NCBI GenBank assembly: GCA_022361195.1
Contig: JAKSBJ010000392.1
Span: forward strand, 1 to 64,000
DNA length: 64,000 nucleotides
Direction: 5' to 3'
Origin: Flavobacteriales bacterium
GTDB lineage: Bacteria > Bacteroidota > Bacteroidia > Flavobacteriales_D > Crocinitomicaceae
A program made the position numbers and the translations under genes. This document shows, piece by piece, positions 17,237-26,887 of the stretch. Positions within the stretch are counted from its first letter, which is position 1; each line of letters starts with the position of its first letter. Below the pieces are notes generated by a model, which had not been told where the DNA came from, made no database searches, and saw only the letters and a list, made by a program, of their open reading frames with translations.

Positions 17237-18310
17237 ATGTTAACCAGATTGGATCGATTTATTATTAAGAAGTTCTTGGGAACATTTGTTTTCATGCTCA
17301 TCTTGTTGATGTCGATCTCCATCGTTTTTGACCTTTCAGAAAAACTCAATGAGCTTATTGCAAATGGTGCTCCCTGGGATGAAATTATCTTCGTTTACTA
17401 CGGAAACTTCTTCTTGTATTATGGAGTTCAATTTAGCTACCTTCTTAATTTTATATCAGTAATTTGGTTCACTTCTAAAATGGCTAACAACACTGAAATT
17501 GTTCCCATTTTAAGTGCCGGTGTAAGCTTTAACCGTTTTCTTCGCCCCTACTTCATTTCATCTGGAATATTAGTGGTTGTGACCATTCTCATGTACAATT
17601 TCGTTTTACCAGCATCTAATAAAGCTCGAATCGAATTTGAGGAAATGTACTATCGGATTAAAATTCACAAAAGCAATGTAAAAGCACAAATCTCTGAAAA
17701 CGAAATTTTACTCTTCAACAACTATAATGCGAACACTCAAATTATTCGAAAATTCAAAATTCAAAAATGGGAAGATGGTCGATTAGTCTCTACCCTAAAA
17801 GCAGAAAAAGCTACTGGAGATAGTTTAACCAACAACTGGCATTTGGATTTTTATGAAATAAGAAATTTTGGCGAATTTCATGATGACCTTTACTTTGGCG
17901 CCTCAGTTGACACCACCTTGAGTTTTGGTTTGTCCGACATTGTTTTCCGTCCTAATGTTATTGAGGCGATGAACAATTCTGAACTGGATCAATTCATTGA
18001 AGAACAAAAAAGGAAAGGATCGGATAAGGTTCCACAATATCTCATCGCTAAACACAAACGCTGGGCCTCGCCTTTTGCAATTTTTATATTGACACTAATA
18101 GGTGTTTCTGTCTCCAGTAAAAAAGCTCGGGGAGGATTGGGAATTAATATCGCCATTGGACTGATCATTTGTGTTTTGTACATTTTTGCCATGCAGATGA
18201 CTACCGTGGCCGCATTAAATGTTGGATTTACTCCAGCTTTGGCTGTATGGCTACCAAACATAGTTTTTAGCTTTATCGCCTATTTTCTTTATCGAATCGC
18301 ACCAAAATAA
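17237..18310 (+). CDS. LptF/LptG family permease
   Basis: The 357-residue inner-membrane protein has three N-terminal helices (about 12-32, 52-75, 100-122), a large periplasmic beta-rich domain (about 123-270) and three C-terminal helices (about 275-355). This is the YjgP/YjgQ layout of LptF and LptG, the transmembrane subunits that with LptB extract lipopolysaccharide from the inner membrane. Sequence alone does not tell LptF from LptG. It starts 5 bp after tgt, a pairing common in Bacteroidota, and is followed 5 bp later by the thioesterase. Confidence 0.88.
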   Translation: MLTRLDRFIIKKFLGTFVFMLILLMSISIVFDLSEKLNELIANGAPWDEIIFVYYGNFFLYYGVQFSYLLNFISVIWFTSKMANNTEIVPILSAGVSFNRFLRPYFISSGILVVVTILMYNFVLPASNKARIEFEEMYYRIKIHKSNVKAQISENEILLFNNYNANTQIIRKFKIQKWEDGRLVSTLKAEKATGDSLTNNWHLDFYEIRNFGEFHDDLYFGASVDTTLSFGLSDIVFRPNVIEAMNNSELDQFIEEQKRKGSDKVPQYLIAKHKRWASPFAIFILTLIGVSVSSKKARGGLGINIAIGLIICVLYIFAMQMTTVAALNVGFTPALAVWLPNIVFSFIAYFLYRIAPK

Positions 18311-18315
18311 GACCT

Positions 18316-18738
18316 ATGATAAAAACGGATACTTCTTTGGAAGGCCTTGAAAAATTTAGTGCCAATACCATGCCTCAGCACATTGGAATTAAAGTTACCA
18401 AACTAGAGAGTAACAAAGTACATGGAACTATGCCTGTTGATTCTCGCACACACCAACCAATGGGAATTTTACATGGAGGAGCAAGTGCCGCTTTTATTGA
18501 AACCTTAGGTTCGGTTGGTTCTGCTTTGATTGTAGACACCAAAGAATATGCTCCAGTAGGATTAGAAGTAAATGCCAATCACGTGAGAGGCGTTAAATCG
18601 GGATTGGTGTATGGAACAGCTGAAATTGTACACTGCGGTAAAAAGACACATGTTTGGAAAGTGGATGTGACTAACGAAGCGGGGAAATTAGTCTGTACGG
18701 GACGATTGACCGTGATGATTGTTCCGATTGAAAAATAG
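18316..18738 (+). CDS. menI: PaaI-type hotdog thioesterase, probable DHNA-CoA thioesterase
   Basis: The 140-residue protein has the hotdog signature HQPMGILHGGASAAFIETLGS (positions about 48-68), where the glycine pair and glutamate form the active site of PaaI/MenI-type acyl-CoA thioesterases. The next gene, overlapping by one base (TAGTG), is an isochorismate synthase, the entry enzyme of menaquinone synthesis. I therefore infer that it releases 1,4-dihydroxy-2-naphthoate from its CoA ester. The gene symbol is an inference from context; a general thioesterase remains possible. Confidence 0.72.
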   Translation: MIKTDTSLEGLEKFSANTMPQHIGIKVTKLESNKVHGTMPVDSRTHQPMGILHGGASAAFIETLGSVGSALIVDTKEYAPVGLEVNANHVRGVKSGLVYGTAEIVHCGKKTHVWKVDVTNEAGKLVCTGRLTVMIVPIEK

Positions 18739-19718
18739 TGACAAAAGTCTATTTAGCATATCGCCTTCCAAATACTGAGCGCGCTCAGTATTTGATTGGA
18801 TTTGCACAACAAATCCAATCCCTTTCAGCCATGAAAGATGAAGGCGTCATTATTCATTCTTTTGACGGTCAACAAAAACTCTTTGTTCAAGATCTCCAAA
18901 ATTGTTCTCCTTCTGATTTTGACTTTAAGTTAAAAGAGAAGCAATGGTCATCAACAGCAAAGACCGACTATTTACACGCTTTTAGTCAAATACAAGCTGC
19001 TTTTGAAGCTCAAAAGTGTGATAAAGTTATTTTGTCTCGCCTGTCAGTTGTACCCACTCAAGAATCACCTATTCAGTTATTTGAAAGGCTAAATCAAAAA
19101 TATTCCAACACCTTTAATTACCTCCTTTTTTCAGAAGAAATGGGTTGTTGGATGGGAGCAACTCCTGAAATTTTGGTCAGTCGAAAAATGGAACAACTCC
19201 AAATTATGTCTTTGGCTGGGACCAAAGCTGTTGACGCTGGAATTGAATGGACAGCCAAAGAAAAAGAAGAACAGCAATATGTTACGGATTATGTCCTTCA
19301 ACTTTTAAAAAATCATCAATGTGAAAACATTGAGGCAAATGGTCCAAAAACCATTCAAGCAGGCTATGTAGAACATCTACAAACTATTTTAAAAGCTCAA
19401 TTGGGAACTAAAACCAACTTTTCTCAATTGCTCGAAGGACTCCACCCTACTCCAGCTGTTTGTGGTATTCCAACTCCTTATGCCAAAGAACTAATTGCAG
19501 AGGTTGAACAACATGCCCGACAACTATACACAGGATTTATTGGAATTTTGGGACGGGACGAGCAAACCTTTTTTGTGAACCTTCGCTGCATGGAATTATC
19601 AGTAGGAAAGGCACGTTTATACCTTGGTGGAGGAATCACAGCAGCTTCAGAAGCTGAGGCTGAGTGGCAAGAAACAGAATTCAAGGCCCAAACCCTAAAG
19701 GCTATTCTGGAAAACTAA
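18738..19718 (+). CDS. menF: Isochorismate synthase-type chorismate-binding enzyme
   Basis: The 326-residue protein starts with GTG, its first base being the last base of the upstream stop. The chorismate-binding fold is seen from KVILSRLSV through MGATPEILV near residue 143, SLAGTK near residue 158, HPTPAVCGIP near residue 242, YTGFIGI near residue 267 and the C-terminal YLGGGITAASEAEAEWQETEFK. Isochorismate synthases of the MenF/EntC/DhbC group share these motifs. The thioesterase neighbour favours a role in menaquinone rather than siderophore synthesis. menD and later men genes are not in the window. Confidence 0.85.
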   Translation: MTKVYLAYRLPNTERAQYLIGFAQQIQSLSAMKDEGVIIHSFDGQQKLFVQDLQNCSPSDFDFKLKEKQWSSTAKTDYLHAFSQIQAAFEAQKCDKVILSRLSVVPTQESPIQLFERLNQKYSNTFNYLLFSEEMGCWMGATPEILVSRKMEQLQIMSLAGTKAVDAGIEWTAKEKEEQQYVTDYVLQLLKNHQCENIEANGPKTIQAGYVEHLQTILKAQLGTKTNFSQLLEGLHPTPAVCGIPTPYAKELIAEVEQHARQLYTGFIGILGRDEQTFFVNLRCMELSVGKARLYLGGGITAASEAEAEWQETEFKAQTLKAILEN

Positions 19719-19738
19719 TTCCTTTTATTTTAGCAAGA

Positions 19739-20560
19739 ATGTATCATCAGCGAGATCCAAAATCAGCCGAGCTCAAAAAGCACATTCGCAATTTCGATAT
19801 CATAAAACAATCTAATGAAATTGAAAAAGGTGTTTCTTACTATGCCTTCCCACAAAGGGGGGTTACAATCTCTTTTCTGAACAAAGCAAAAGTACAATAC
19901 AAACAAAACGAAATGGTTATAAGCCCTGATGATACAGCTGAGCCAATTATTTTGTTTTTGGGGAAATACCTTCAACCACTAAAACTTAGCTATACAGCTT
20001 ATGTTCAAGAGATATCCCTCAACTTCTCTGAAAGTGGAATTAGTTATTTCTTTGATGATTACTTTAATACTTTGGGCAAAGAGGATATTCAACTGATAAC
20101 CCCAAAGGACATTGGAATAACCGTTGAAGAACTCAATTGGAAGGATGATTTTGAGGTGGGAATCGACTTTATCGAACAATATTTCCTTTGCCATTTAAAG
20201 GTTTTGAATATTACAGGTATTGAGAAAGCGATTGAATTAATCAATGAAAATCCATCCATCCAAACCCGCGATTTAGCTCAAGCCGTTTTCATGACTGAAA
20301 AAACCATGAACCGACAATTTAAACGTTATGTTGGATGCTCTAACTCTCAATTTAAAAAGATCATCAAATTCCGAAAAACCATCAATGATCACTTTCAAAA
20401 TCACAGCAAAAGTCTAACGGATCTATGCTTTGACAATAACTATTTCGACTCTCCTCATTTTTACAAACAAATTAGCGGAATAACACAATTTAAACCCCGT
20501 GATTTTTTTAAAAATGTAAGTAAGGTAGGACTTAAAGATTATCCCTACATCCATTTTTAA
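19739..20560 (+). CDS. AraC-family transcriptional regulator
   Basis: The 273-residue protein has an N-terminal beta-rich sensor part (about 1-150) and a C-terminal AraC DNA-binding domain (about 165-260) with two HTHs: IQTRDLAQAVFMTEKTMNRQFKRYVG and the second ending FDSPHFYKQISGITQFKPRDF. The ATG at 19739 is chosen over an upstream start at 19664 that would lie inside the menF gene. It begins 20 bp after menF. The N-terminal part does not show a cupin arginine pattern I can name, and its ligand and target genes are unknown. Confidence 0.82.
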   Translation: MYHQRDPKSAELKKHIRNFDIIKQSNEIEKGVSYYAFPQRGVTISFLNKAKVQYKQNEMVISPDDTAEPIILFLGKYLQPLKLSYTAYVQEISLNFSESGISYFFDDYFNTLGKEDIQLITPKDIGITVEELNWKDDFEVGIDFIEQYFLCHLKVLNITGIEKAIELINENPSIQTRDLAQAVFMTEKTMNRQFKRYVGCSNSQFKKIIKFRKTINDHFQNHSKSLTDLCFDNNYFDSPHFYKQISGITQFKPRDFFKNVSKVGLKDYPYIHF

Positions 20561-20624
20561 TTGTCCGTTTTGTACAAGTTTTTCATTGACTTTAATCTGA
20601 ACTTTATCAAAAAAAGATTAAAGC

Positions 20625-20807
20625 ATGAAAAACACAAAAAACCTTTCGGTTACCTTATTAATTATTGGTGTATTAGGAACTTTTGCGGCGATTTGGGGCA
20701 TGTTTAAAGGAGAAGAGATGGCCAATCAAATTCCTTTTATCGTTTGTAGTTTATCCCTTATACTTTCTGCATTTATTGAGCGAGATAAAAAAACATCGGA
20801 CGAATGA
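20625..20807 (+). CDS. Small two-helix membrane protein
   Basis: The 60-residue product starts with ATG at 20625 and has two hydrophobic stretches (about residues 8-25 and 35-50) separated by a short charged loop, ending in a basic/acidic tail. It lies between the two AraC regulators on the same strand, 64 bp and 51 bp from them. No family is recognised. It could be a membrane accessory to one of the regulators or an unrelated small protein; coding is supported by its consistent hydrophobic pattern and clean start. Confidence 0.5.
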   Translation: MKNTKNLSVTLLIIGVLGTFAAIWGMFKGEEMANQIPFIVCSLSLILSAFIERDKKTSDE

Positions 20808-20858
20808 AAGCATTAATTTCTGGTAAAGTCAGCAAAATGATCTTATTTTTCGGTCACA

Positions 20859-21758
20859 ATGTCTTTACCACAACATATTCGTCATCATGAATCCAGCCGT
20901 TGGGAATTGGATACCCTGATCATGAATCACAATGTCATTGATTACAATTCCTGTGAAAGTGCCAGCACCAAAAGTGATGATGAATATGTACGGATGCATT
21001 TTGGTTTATTGGGTCATTATGAGTTTGACTTTCATAATTTAAACAAGACTTACAATTTATCAGGACATCACAATAACATTCTCTACTCACAAGGATTAGA
21101 AATGACCGTTCGTAATAAGAGTGAGCGAATTGAAACCTTTGGAGTCAATTTTAAACCTATAGCCTTTTTAAGTATTGCTCAAAATGGAAACGATCCGTTA
21201 AAACAACTGGCTGAGAAAGTACTCAACAAAACAAATACAATCCTTTCTCCCAACTGGAAAAGCAACAGCATTCAAATTCAGCAAATCATTCAAGACATTC
21301 TCCATTGTCCTTATACCAATGGATTAAAAAACCTCTTTCTCTTTTCAAAGAGTCTTGAGCTATTGGTTTTACAAGCTGAACTTTATGGAGAAGGAAAAGA
21401 ACTTCCTTTCATCAAAACCGAAAACGACCGTAAAAAACTAGTTGAAGCACGTGATTATTTAAGCCTCCATCTGGAAAATCCACCATCACTCAACGAACTC
21501 TCTAAACTGGTTGGATTGAATGAATACAAACTCAAGAGAGGATTCAAAGAGCTCTTCCAAACCACTGTTTTTGGTTTCATTCATCATGAGCGTATGCAAC
21601 AAGCTAAACGTCTATTGCTCGATACGGACAAATCGGCCAAAGAAATTGCTTACGCAACAGGTTATAGTTCGCCTCAACATTTTTCAGCAGCCTTTAAAAG
21701 GGAATTTGGCGTTTCTCCCAAATCTGTAAGAAATAATCCCGGTTCTATAAGTCGATAA
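20859..21758 (+). CDS. AraC-family transcriptional regulator
   Basis: The 299-residue protein ends in a standard AraC domain (about 195-295): NPPSLNELSKLVGLNEYKLKRGFKELF forms the first HTH and SAKEIAYATGYSSPQHFSAAFKREFGVSPKSVR the second. This match is closer to the family consensus than in the neighbouring regulator. The N-terminal part resembles sensor regions of Bacteroidota AraC proteins that control siderophore or surface genes, but no ligand motif is recognised. It is followed 32 bp later by an SRPBCC protein, which it may control (inference). Confidence 0.88.
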   Translation: MSLPQHIRHHESSRWELDTLIMNHNVIDYNSCESASTKSDDEYVRMHFGLLGHYEFDFHNLNKTYNLSGHHNNILYSQGLEMTVRNKSERIETFGVNFKPIAFLSIAQNGNDPLKQLAEKVLNKTNTILSPNWKSNSIQIQQIIQDILHCPYTNGLKNLFLFSKSLELLVLQAELYGEGKELPFIKTENDRKKLVEARDYLSLHLENPPSLNELSKLVGLNEYKLKRGFKELFQTTVFGFIHHERMQQAKRLLLDTDKSAKEIAYATGYSSPQHFSAAFKREFGVSPKSVRNNPGSISR

Positions 21759-21790
21759 ACTTTTGTCTAAGCAATTTTGCTTCAAAAAAG

Positions 21791-22237
21791 ATGAACGACA
21801 AAATGCTGATCAAAGAAAAAATAGAATTCAAGGCCAAGTTGGAACAAGTTTGGGACCTATTAACTAATCCCGAATTAACTCGACAGTACATGTTTGGTTC
21901 AGAAGTGATTTCAAATTGGAAGGTTGGAGATGATATTATTTGGAAGGGAAAAACGGAAGAAGGGAAAGACATTATTTACGTTAAAGGAAAAATTGCAGAA
22001 ATTATACCACAACAAAAACTGAGCTTTAGTATGTTTGACCCCAACTCAGGATTAGCGGATAAAGCCACCAATTATGTTTTGCTGACTTATTCTCTTCATA
22101 CTCACCAGAACATAACACTTTTTGAGTTGGAACAAGGTGATTTTGCCACTGTTGAAAATGGGAAATCCCGTTTTGAAGAAGCTCAACAAGGCTGGAAAAT
22201 GGTGTTACCTCTTATGAAAAAAGTTTTGGGAGAATAG
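21791..22237 (+). CDS. SRPBCC (AHSA1-type) domain protein
   Basis: The 148-residue cytosolic protein fits the START-like fold of the AHSA1/SRPBCC superfamily. Visible signs are the N-terminal KVWDLLTNPE-like segment (EQVWDLLTNPELTRQYM), the beta-strand pattern around GDDIIWKG, and the C-terminal helix EAQQGWKMVLPLMKKVLGE. These domains bind hydrophobic ligands. It follows an AraC regulator closely, a combination often seen in small-molecule response loci. Ligand and role are unknown. Confidence 0.78.
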   Translation: MNDKMLIKEKIEFKAKLEQVWDLLTNPELTRQYMFGSEVISNWKVGDDIIWKGKTEEGKDIIYVKGKIAEIIPQQKLSFSMFDPNSGLADKATNYVLLTYSLHTHQNITLFELEQGDFATVENGKSRFEEAQQGWKMVLPLMKKVLGE

Positions 22238-22345
22238 TCATTTCACCTTCAACAAAAAGGATGGTTTGTTATCTTCGCCACGAACAAAAAAATTTTTGTT
22301 ACCAATTCTGGCCGACTTGTTATACCACACAAACAAATTATCCAA

Positions 22346-24157
22346 ATGACCAAAATCCACTCCCTGCTAATTCTGGCATTTTTCGCACTCAATGCTTATT
22401 CTCAAACCAATCAAGTCACTATTCAACTTCCCACTAATCAAAGAGGAATTGTACATGTAAAATACCATTTGGGAGCCAAAAGTGAAAGAGACGAACTTTT
22501 TGTTTTTCCGAAAGTAGTTCCGGGAATGTATGAACAGGATGATTTTGGACAACTGGTAATAAATATGGTTGTTCATTATAAAGATGGAACGGTCAAAAAA
22601 ATTGAACGAAAAGATAAAAACGCTTTTGAGATTCCATCTCATGAAAAGGTACGTTACCTGACTTATGATGTAAGGCATACATTGATTGAAGGGAAGCAAA
22701 AGGGAATGAAATATATTTTTGACCCAGGAGGAACCTTCTTTGATCCTGAAGCTTATTTTTTATTGAATTTTCATGCCATTGTTGGCCATTTTCAATCGGG
22801 CAAGGATGAAGGTTTTTCGGTTATGATTGAAAAACCCGAAAAAATGGACGGGATGGGTTCACTTGAAAAACATTCTTTGACATCTAAAGTAGATTCAGTT
22901 TTTGCCAAATCATATTATCAATTAGCTGATTGTCCTATGCTTTATGCCGACTACGGCGAACAGGATACTTTATCTTTTCAGTTGGATAATATGAAAATTG
23001 ACATTGCAGTTTACAGTGAGACAGAATTACTCAATGCGCACTCTACCGAAGAGGTGATTAAAAAATCAGTTCTAAATGCTGCTCAAACTCCACTCTTAAA
23101 GAACCATTTACCTAATCATTACAGTTTCTTGTTTTGTTTTACCAAACGAAATGCCTTTATGCAAGGAGCATTGGAACACAACACCTCCTCTGTTTACTCC
23201 ATGGGGATTGACACCAGTTTTTTTGAAGAAAACTTAAAGGATTTTATCTCACATGAATTCTTACACATCTTAACACCATTGAACCTACATAGTGAATTGA
23301 TTGACAATTTTGAATTCTATAATCCAGAAGAATTCTCCAAGCACTTATGGCTCTATGAAGGAATTACGGAATATTTGGCAGTAAAAAACAACCTCAATGC
23401 TGGACTTATTGATACACTTGGATTCTTCAATCAGCTTAATTGGAAAAAAAGAGCTGCTACCAAATATTACAAAAAGCTATCCATGACTGATGTTAGTAGT
23501 AATATTCTGAGTCGAAAATCACAGAAATACTATAGCAACTTTTATGATAAAGGAGCCCTTACAGCCTTCCAACTAGACTATCTTATTTCAAGAGAATCTC
23601 AGGGGAAAAAAGGGTTGAACGATCTACTGGCTGATTTAATTGAAAAGTATGGTCAGGAACGTCCTTTTGAAGATGAGTCCATCATAGAAGAAATCACAGG
23701 ACTTTATCCTGAGACAGAATCTTGCTTCCAAAATCAGATTAATGGTAAAGAGGAAGTTCCATTAGATACCATTCTCAATGACCTTGGAGTGGAATTCACC
23801 AAGTCAAAAGACAGTTTGTTTTATGAAAGATGGAACTACGGATTCCGCAAGGTACGCTATTACACCAAAGAGAAAGTTTTTGAAGTTGAAAATAGTATTG
23901 CAAAGGAAAAGTACGGATATAAAAAGCTTAAAATTCTAAGCGTTGATGGTAAAAAGAGTGAAGACCTTTCGGTTATGGTATTCTTTTCTGAAAGAGATGG
24001 TGAAGCGATGCTCGTTGAAATTCAGGATGGAAATGACACTAAAGAAATCACCATTATCCCAGAAAAACGAAGTGGTTACTACCATCCTCGAATGCTAAAA
24101 ACACCACAAAATGACACCACCAAAACCAAGATTCTAAACAAGGTTTTGGAGTTTTAG
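22346..24157 (+). CDS. M61-type metallopeptidase, exported
   Basis: The 603-residue protein has a signal peptide (about 1-19). The zinc motif HEFLH at 303-307 and the third ligand E338 in WLYEGITEY are those of M61 glycyl aminopeptidases, with an N-terminal beta domain before them. The C-terminal part (about 470-600) could be a degenerate PDZ domain, usual in M61 proteins. It probably acts in the periplasm or at the surface; there is no T9SS sorting domain. The gene stands alone with 108 bp upstream. Peptide specificity is unknown. Confidence 0.82.
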   Translation: MTKIHSLLILAFFALNAYSQTNQVTIQLPTNQRGIVHVKYHLGAKSERDELFVFPKVVPGMYEQDDFGQLVINMVVHYKDGTVKKIERKDKNAFEIPSHEKVRYLTYDVRHTLIEGKQKGMKYIFDPGGTFFDPEAYFLLNFHAIVGHFQSGKDEGFSVMIEKPEKMDGMGSLEKHSLTSKVDSVFAKSYYQLADCPMLYADYGEQDTLSFQLDNMKIDIAVYSETELLNAHSTEEVIKKSVLNAAQTPLLKNHLPNHYSFLFCFTKRNAFMQGALEHNTSSVYSMGIDTSFFEENLKDFISHEFLHILTPLNLHSELIDNFEFYNPEEFSKHLWLYEGITEYLAVKNNLNAGLIDTLGFFNQLNWKKRAATKYYKKLSMTDVSSNILSRKSQKYYSNFYDKGALTAFQLDYLISRESQGKKGLNDLLADLIEKYGQERPFEDESIIEEITGLYPETESCFQNQINGKEEVPLDTILNDLGVEFTKSKDSLFYERWNYGFRKVRYYTKEKVFEVENSIAKEKYGYKKLKILSVDGKKSEDLSVMVFFSERDGEAMLVEIQDGNDTKEITIIPEKRSGYYHPRMLKTPQNDTTKTKILNKVLEF

Positions 24158-24213
24158 TTTAATCCTTGATTCCTCTTCTCCATTTTGGCACATAATCTGC
24201 TATTGGAAAGGAG

Positions 24214-24864
24214 ATGAACCAAAAAACCATTCTGTCCTTTTGCGCACTTGTGCTTTTGTCCTTCAACCTTTGGGGACAAAGAAATGAATTGCTCCAATTT
24301 GGAGGGGAATATTTCAATTCAGATACTCTGCCTTTTGATTTCTCATTTAGTGATTCGGATAAAGTTTACATTGAGAACCATTATTTTGAAGAGGAGAATA
24401 AAGAAGTTCAGTTAGACACCAACAAACGTTTCATTCCCTTTGAACTGGCACAGGAACATCTTTTTCAAAATTCCGATTCTGTGGCCATTCAAAACTTATG
24501 GAATCGAGACACATTATGGTACGACTCCATTGAAAAGCACTTTGAAAACTATACTTATTACACGGAGACGTTTATCCCCCTGACCACCCAACTGTATGGA
24601 CTCATTTATCATCGAATGGATGGGGAAGGAATGGAGACCTATATCTGCACTTACAATTCTCAAGGAGAATTCATTGACAGGGCTTTAATTGGTTTTTATA
24701 CTCATTCGGGAAGCTTTTCAACAGCTAATGGAGGTCGTGAACCATGGTTTGTGTTGAGAGAATTCCATATTGATTCCAATCTCATCATTGAAACCTTTGA
24801 TTACGGTAATTCAGAACAAAAGATTAAAATTGGTGAAAATGGGCATTTTCAACTTCTCGACTAA
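24214..24864 (+). CDS. Exported hypothetical protein
   Basis: The 216-residue product starts with ATG at 24214 and has a clear signal peptide (about 1-21, hydrophobic core FCALVLLSFNLWG). The mature part is rich in aromatic and acidic residues and mainly beta, with no cysteine pair, catalytic motif or sorting domain that I recognise. It ends 1 bp before the end of the convergent SpoIIE-type gene. It is probably periplasmic or surface-anchored by another protein; no function is proposed. Confidence 0.6.
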   Translation: MNQKTILSFCALVLLSFNLWGQRNELLQFGGEYFNSDTLPFDFSFSDSDKVYIENHYFEEENKEVQLDTNKRFIPFELAQEHLFQNSDSVAIQNLWNRDTLWYDSIEKHFENYTYYTETFIPLTTQLYGLIYHRMDGEGMETYICTYNSQGEFIDRALIGFYTHSGSFSTANGGREPWFVLREFHIDSNLIIETFDYGNSEQKIKIGENGHFQLLD

Positions 24865-24865
24865 T

Positions 24866-26875
24866 TCAAAACTGAAAGCCTAGTACACAAACATCATCAA
24901 TCTGTTCAATATCTCCTCGCCATCTATCTAATTCTTTAGCCAAGAGTTTTTCTTGTTGATTAATTGATTCTGTTGATATTTTTAGCAAGTACTTTTGAAA
25001 ATTGGCGTAATAGTATTTTTTACCTCGATCGCCTCCAAATTGGTCAGCAAAACCATCCGAAAAAATATAAAGGCTGTCACCCTTATTCAACTTTAAAGCA
25101 TGAGCAGTAAACGTTCGAGGTCTTTCATATTTGCCCACGGGTTGTTTATCTCCTTTTGTCACCTCAACTTCATTGGTGTCTTTACGAATAATCCAAAGCG
25201 GATTATTGGCTCCCGCCCATCTCAACTCTCCACTTTCTGGATTTAAAGCACAAAATGAGATATCCATTCCATCATATACTTTTCCGCCTTCAGTATCCTC
25301 AAATTCAGCTACAACCAATTCTCTCGCCTTGTCCAAAATCGCCGCCGGATCACGCAATTCAAATTCTAGCACCGATCGATTCAAAGCATTATTGCATACA
25401 ATAGAAACCATTGCTCCTGGAACACCATGTCCAGTACAATCAGCTACAGCAAATAGGATAATATTCTCAAACTTTTTCATCCAATAAAAATCCCCAGCAA
25501 CAATATCTTTGGGTTTATAAAAAACAAAGGAGTTGGGCAATATCTTTTTTCTACTTTGATCAGATGGTATAATGGCATTTTGAATTCGCTGGGCATAATT
25601 AATCGAATCCGTAATTTCCTTATTCTTCTCTTCCACCATCTTCTTTTGAGACTCAATAATTTTATTTTGAAGTCTACTATGCTTTAAGCGATTAAAAATG
25701 AAAAAGGAAATTGCTGCCAGCAACAATAAAATAATACCAATGGCTATCAAAAATAATGTTTGACGCTTTTCCCGCTCAGCGGCCAGATCTAACTCTCTGC
25801 GATATTCAGCATCTTGTAAAACTCTCTCCTTTTCAAAATTGAATTTTAACTCTCGTTCAATGGAATGTTTTTCGGCCTCTTCACTTCCTAAACTGTCTTT
25901 CATAGTGGTGTAAAGCCGATCCATCTCCCAACCTTTCTCAAACTTTTCCTGTTCAAAATAAATCTCAGATAATAGTTTTGATGCGCGTTGAATGTGAAGT
26001 GGAAGTCTCATTCTTTTCCCTTCTTCAAGCGCTTTTAGCCCATACTCTTCAGCTGTTTTTAATTCACCCAGACGATAAAAAATTCGTCCTAAACTCCTCA
26101 AATTACTGGAGATCCCTCTACCATTCTGAATTTCTTCATTGATTTTAAGTGCCTGTTGAAATTTAATAAGCGCTTCAAATTCCTTTCCCTGATCCATTTG
26201 AAGGTGACCGATATTTCCCAAAGCCAAAGCCATTCCATGCTTATCATCCCTATTCACACTATTCTCATAGCTTTGCTCATAATAGTTCATGGAGAGTAAT
26301 GTATCACCATGTCGTTTATAGGCCAGTCCCAGATTATTTAATAACCGAGCAATCCCATTTTTATCATCAACCTCCGTAAAAAGGTCAAGTGACTTATTGT
26401 AGTTTTCAAAACAAGGATCCCATTTTTGCTGCATGAAAAAGATGTAGCCAATGTTATTGTACGACCAGGCCTGTCCTGTTTTATCCCCTGTACGTTCTTG
26501 CAAATAAAGTGCATCATAATAATTCTTCATGGCCCCTCTAAAATTTCCATACTCAGAGAGTACAAAGCCTTTATTATTTATTCCAAGTGCGATCGATTTC
26601 CAATAAGCCTGACGCTCATTCTCCGTTAAAATTTCTGCTTTTAAATTTTCTGTAGCAACTTCAATAGCCTTATTACTCAGATAAGTTACCGTATCTAAAT
26701 TCGAAACATAAAGAATCTCACACAAGTCAATATAACTCTGCGCTACTAACGTATCATGCTTTGCTAATTGGATGTTATTGTTAAGGGAATCTACTTTCTC
26801 TTTATCCCGAATGGATAATTGAGCCTGACCACAAAATGCTGTGATCATAAAAAATATGAGTAGCAAATGTTTCAC
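24866..26875 (-). CDS. TPR sensor with SpoIIE-type PP2C phosphatase domain
   Basis: The 669-residue protein starts with GTG; residues 1-18 form a signal peptide. Six or more tetratricopeptide repeats fill about 70-330, then comes a coiled-coil, a membrane helix (about 373-396), a second coiled-coil with NAIIPS near residue 435, and a SpoIIE/PP2C phosphatase domain (about 450-669) with AGDFYW, VADCTGHGVPGAMVS and FSDGFADQFGG metal motifs. The layout places the TPRs in the periplasm and the phosphatase in the cytosol. Such proteins reset phosphorylated anti-anti-sigma or SiaC-like partners; its partner is not adjacent. Confidence 0.9.
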   Translation of the reverse strand: MKHLLLIFFMITAFCGQAQLSIRDKEKVDSLNNNIQLAKHDTLVAQSYIDLCEILYVSNLDTVTYLSNKAIEVATENLKAEILTENERQAYWKSIALGINNKGFVLSEYGNFRGAMKNYYDALYLQERTGDKTGQAWSYNNIGYIFFMQQKWDPCFENYNKSLDLFTEVDDKNGIARLLNNLGLAYKRHGDTLLSMNYYEQSYENSVNRDDKHGMALALGNIGHLQMDQGKEFEALIKFQQALKINEEIQNGRGISSNLRSLGRIFYRLGELKTAEEYGLKALEEGKRMRLPLHIQRASKLLSEIYFEQEKFEKGWEMDRLYTTMKDSLGSEEAEKHSIERELKFNFEKERVLQDAEYRRELDLAAEREKRQTLFLIAIGIILLLLAAISFFIFNRLKHSRLQNKIIESQKKMVEEKNKEITDSINYAQRIQNAIIPSDQSRKKILPNSFVFYKPKDIVAGDFYWMKKFENIILFAVADCTGHGVPGAMVSIVCNNALNRSVLEFELRDPAAILDKARELVVAEFEDTEGGKVYDGMDISFCALNPESGELRWAGANNPLWIIRKDTNEVEVTKGDKQPVGKYERPRTFTAHALKLNKGDSLYIFSDGFADQFGGDRGKKYYYANFQKYLLKISTESINQQEKLLAKELDRWRGDIEQIDDVCVLGFQF

Positions 26876-26887
26876 CTTAAAAGGGTG

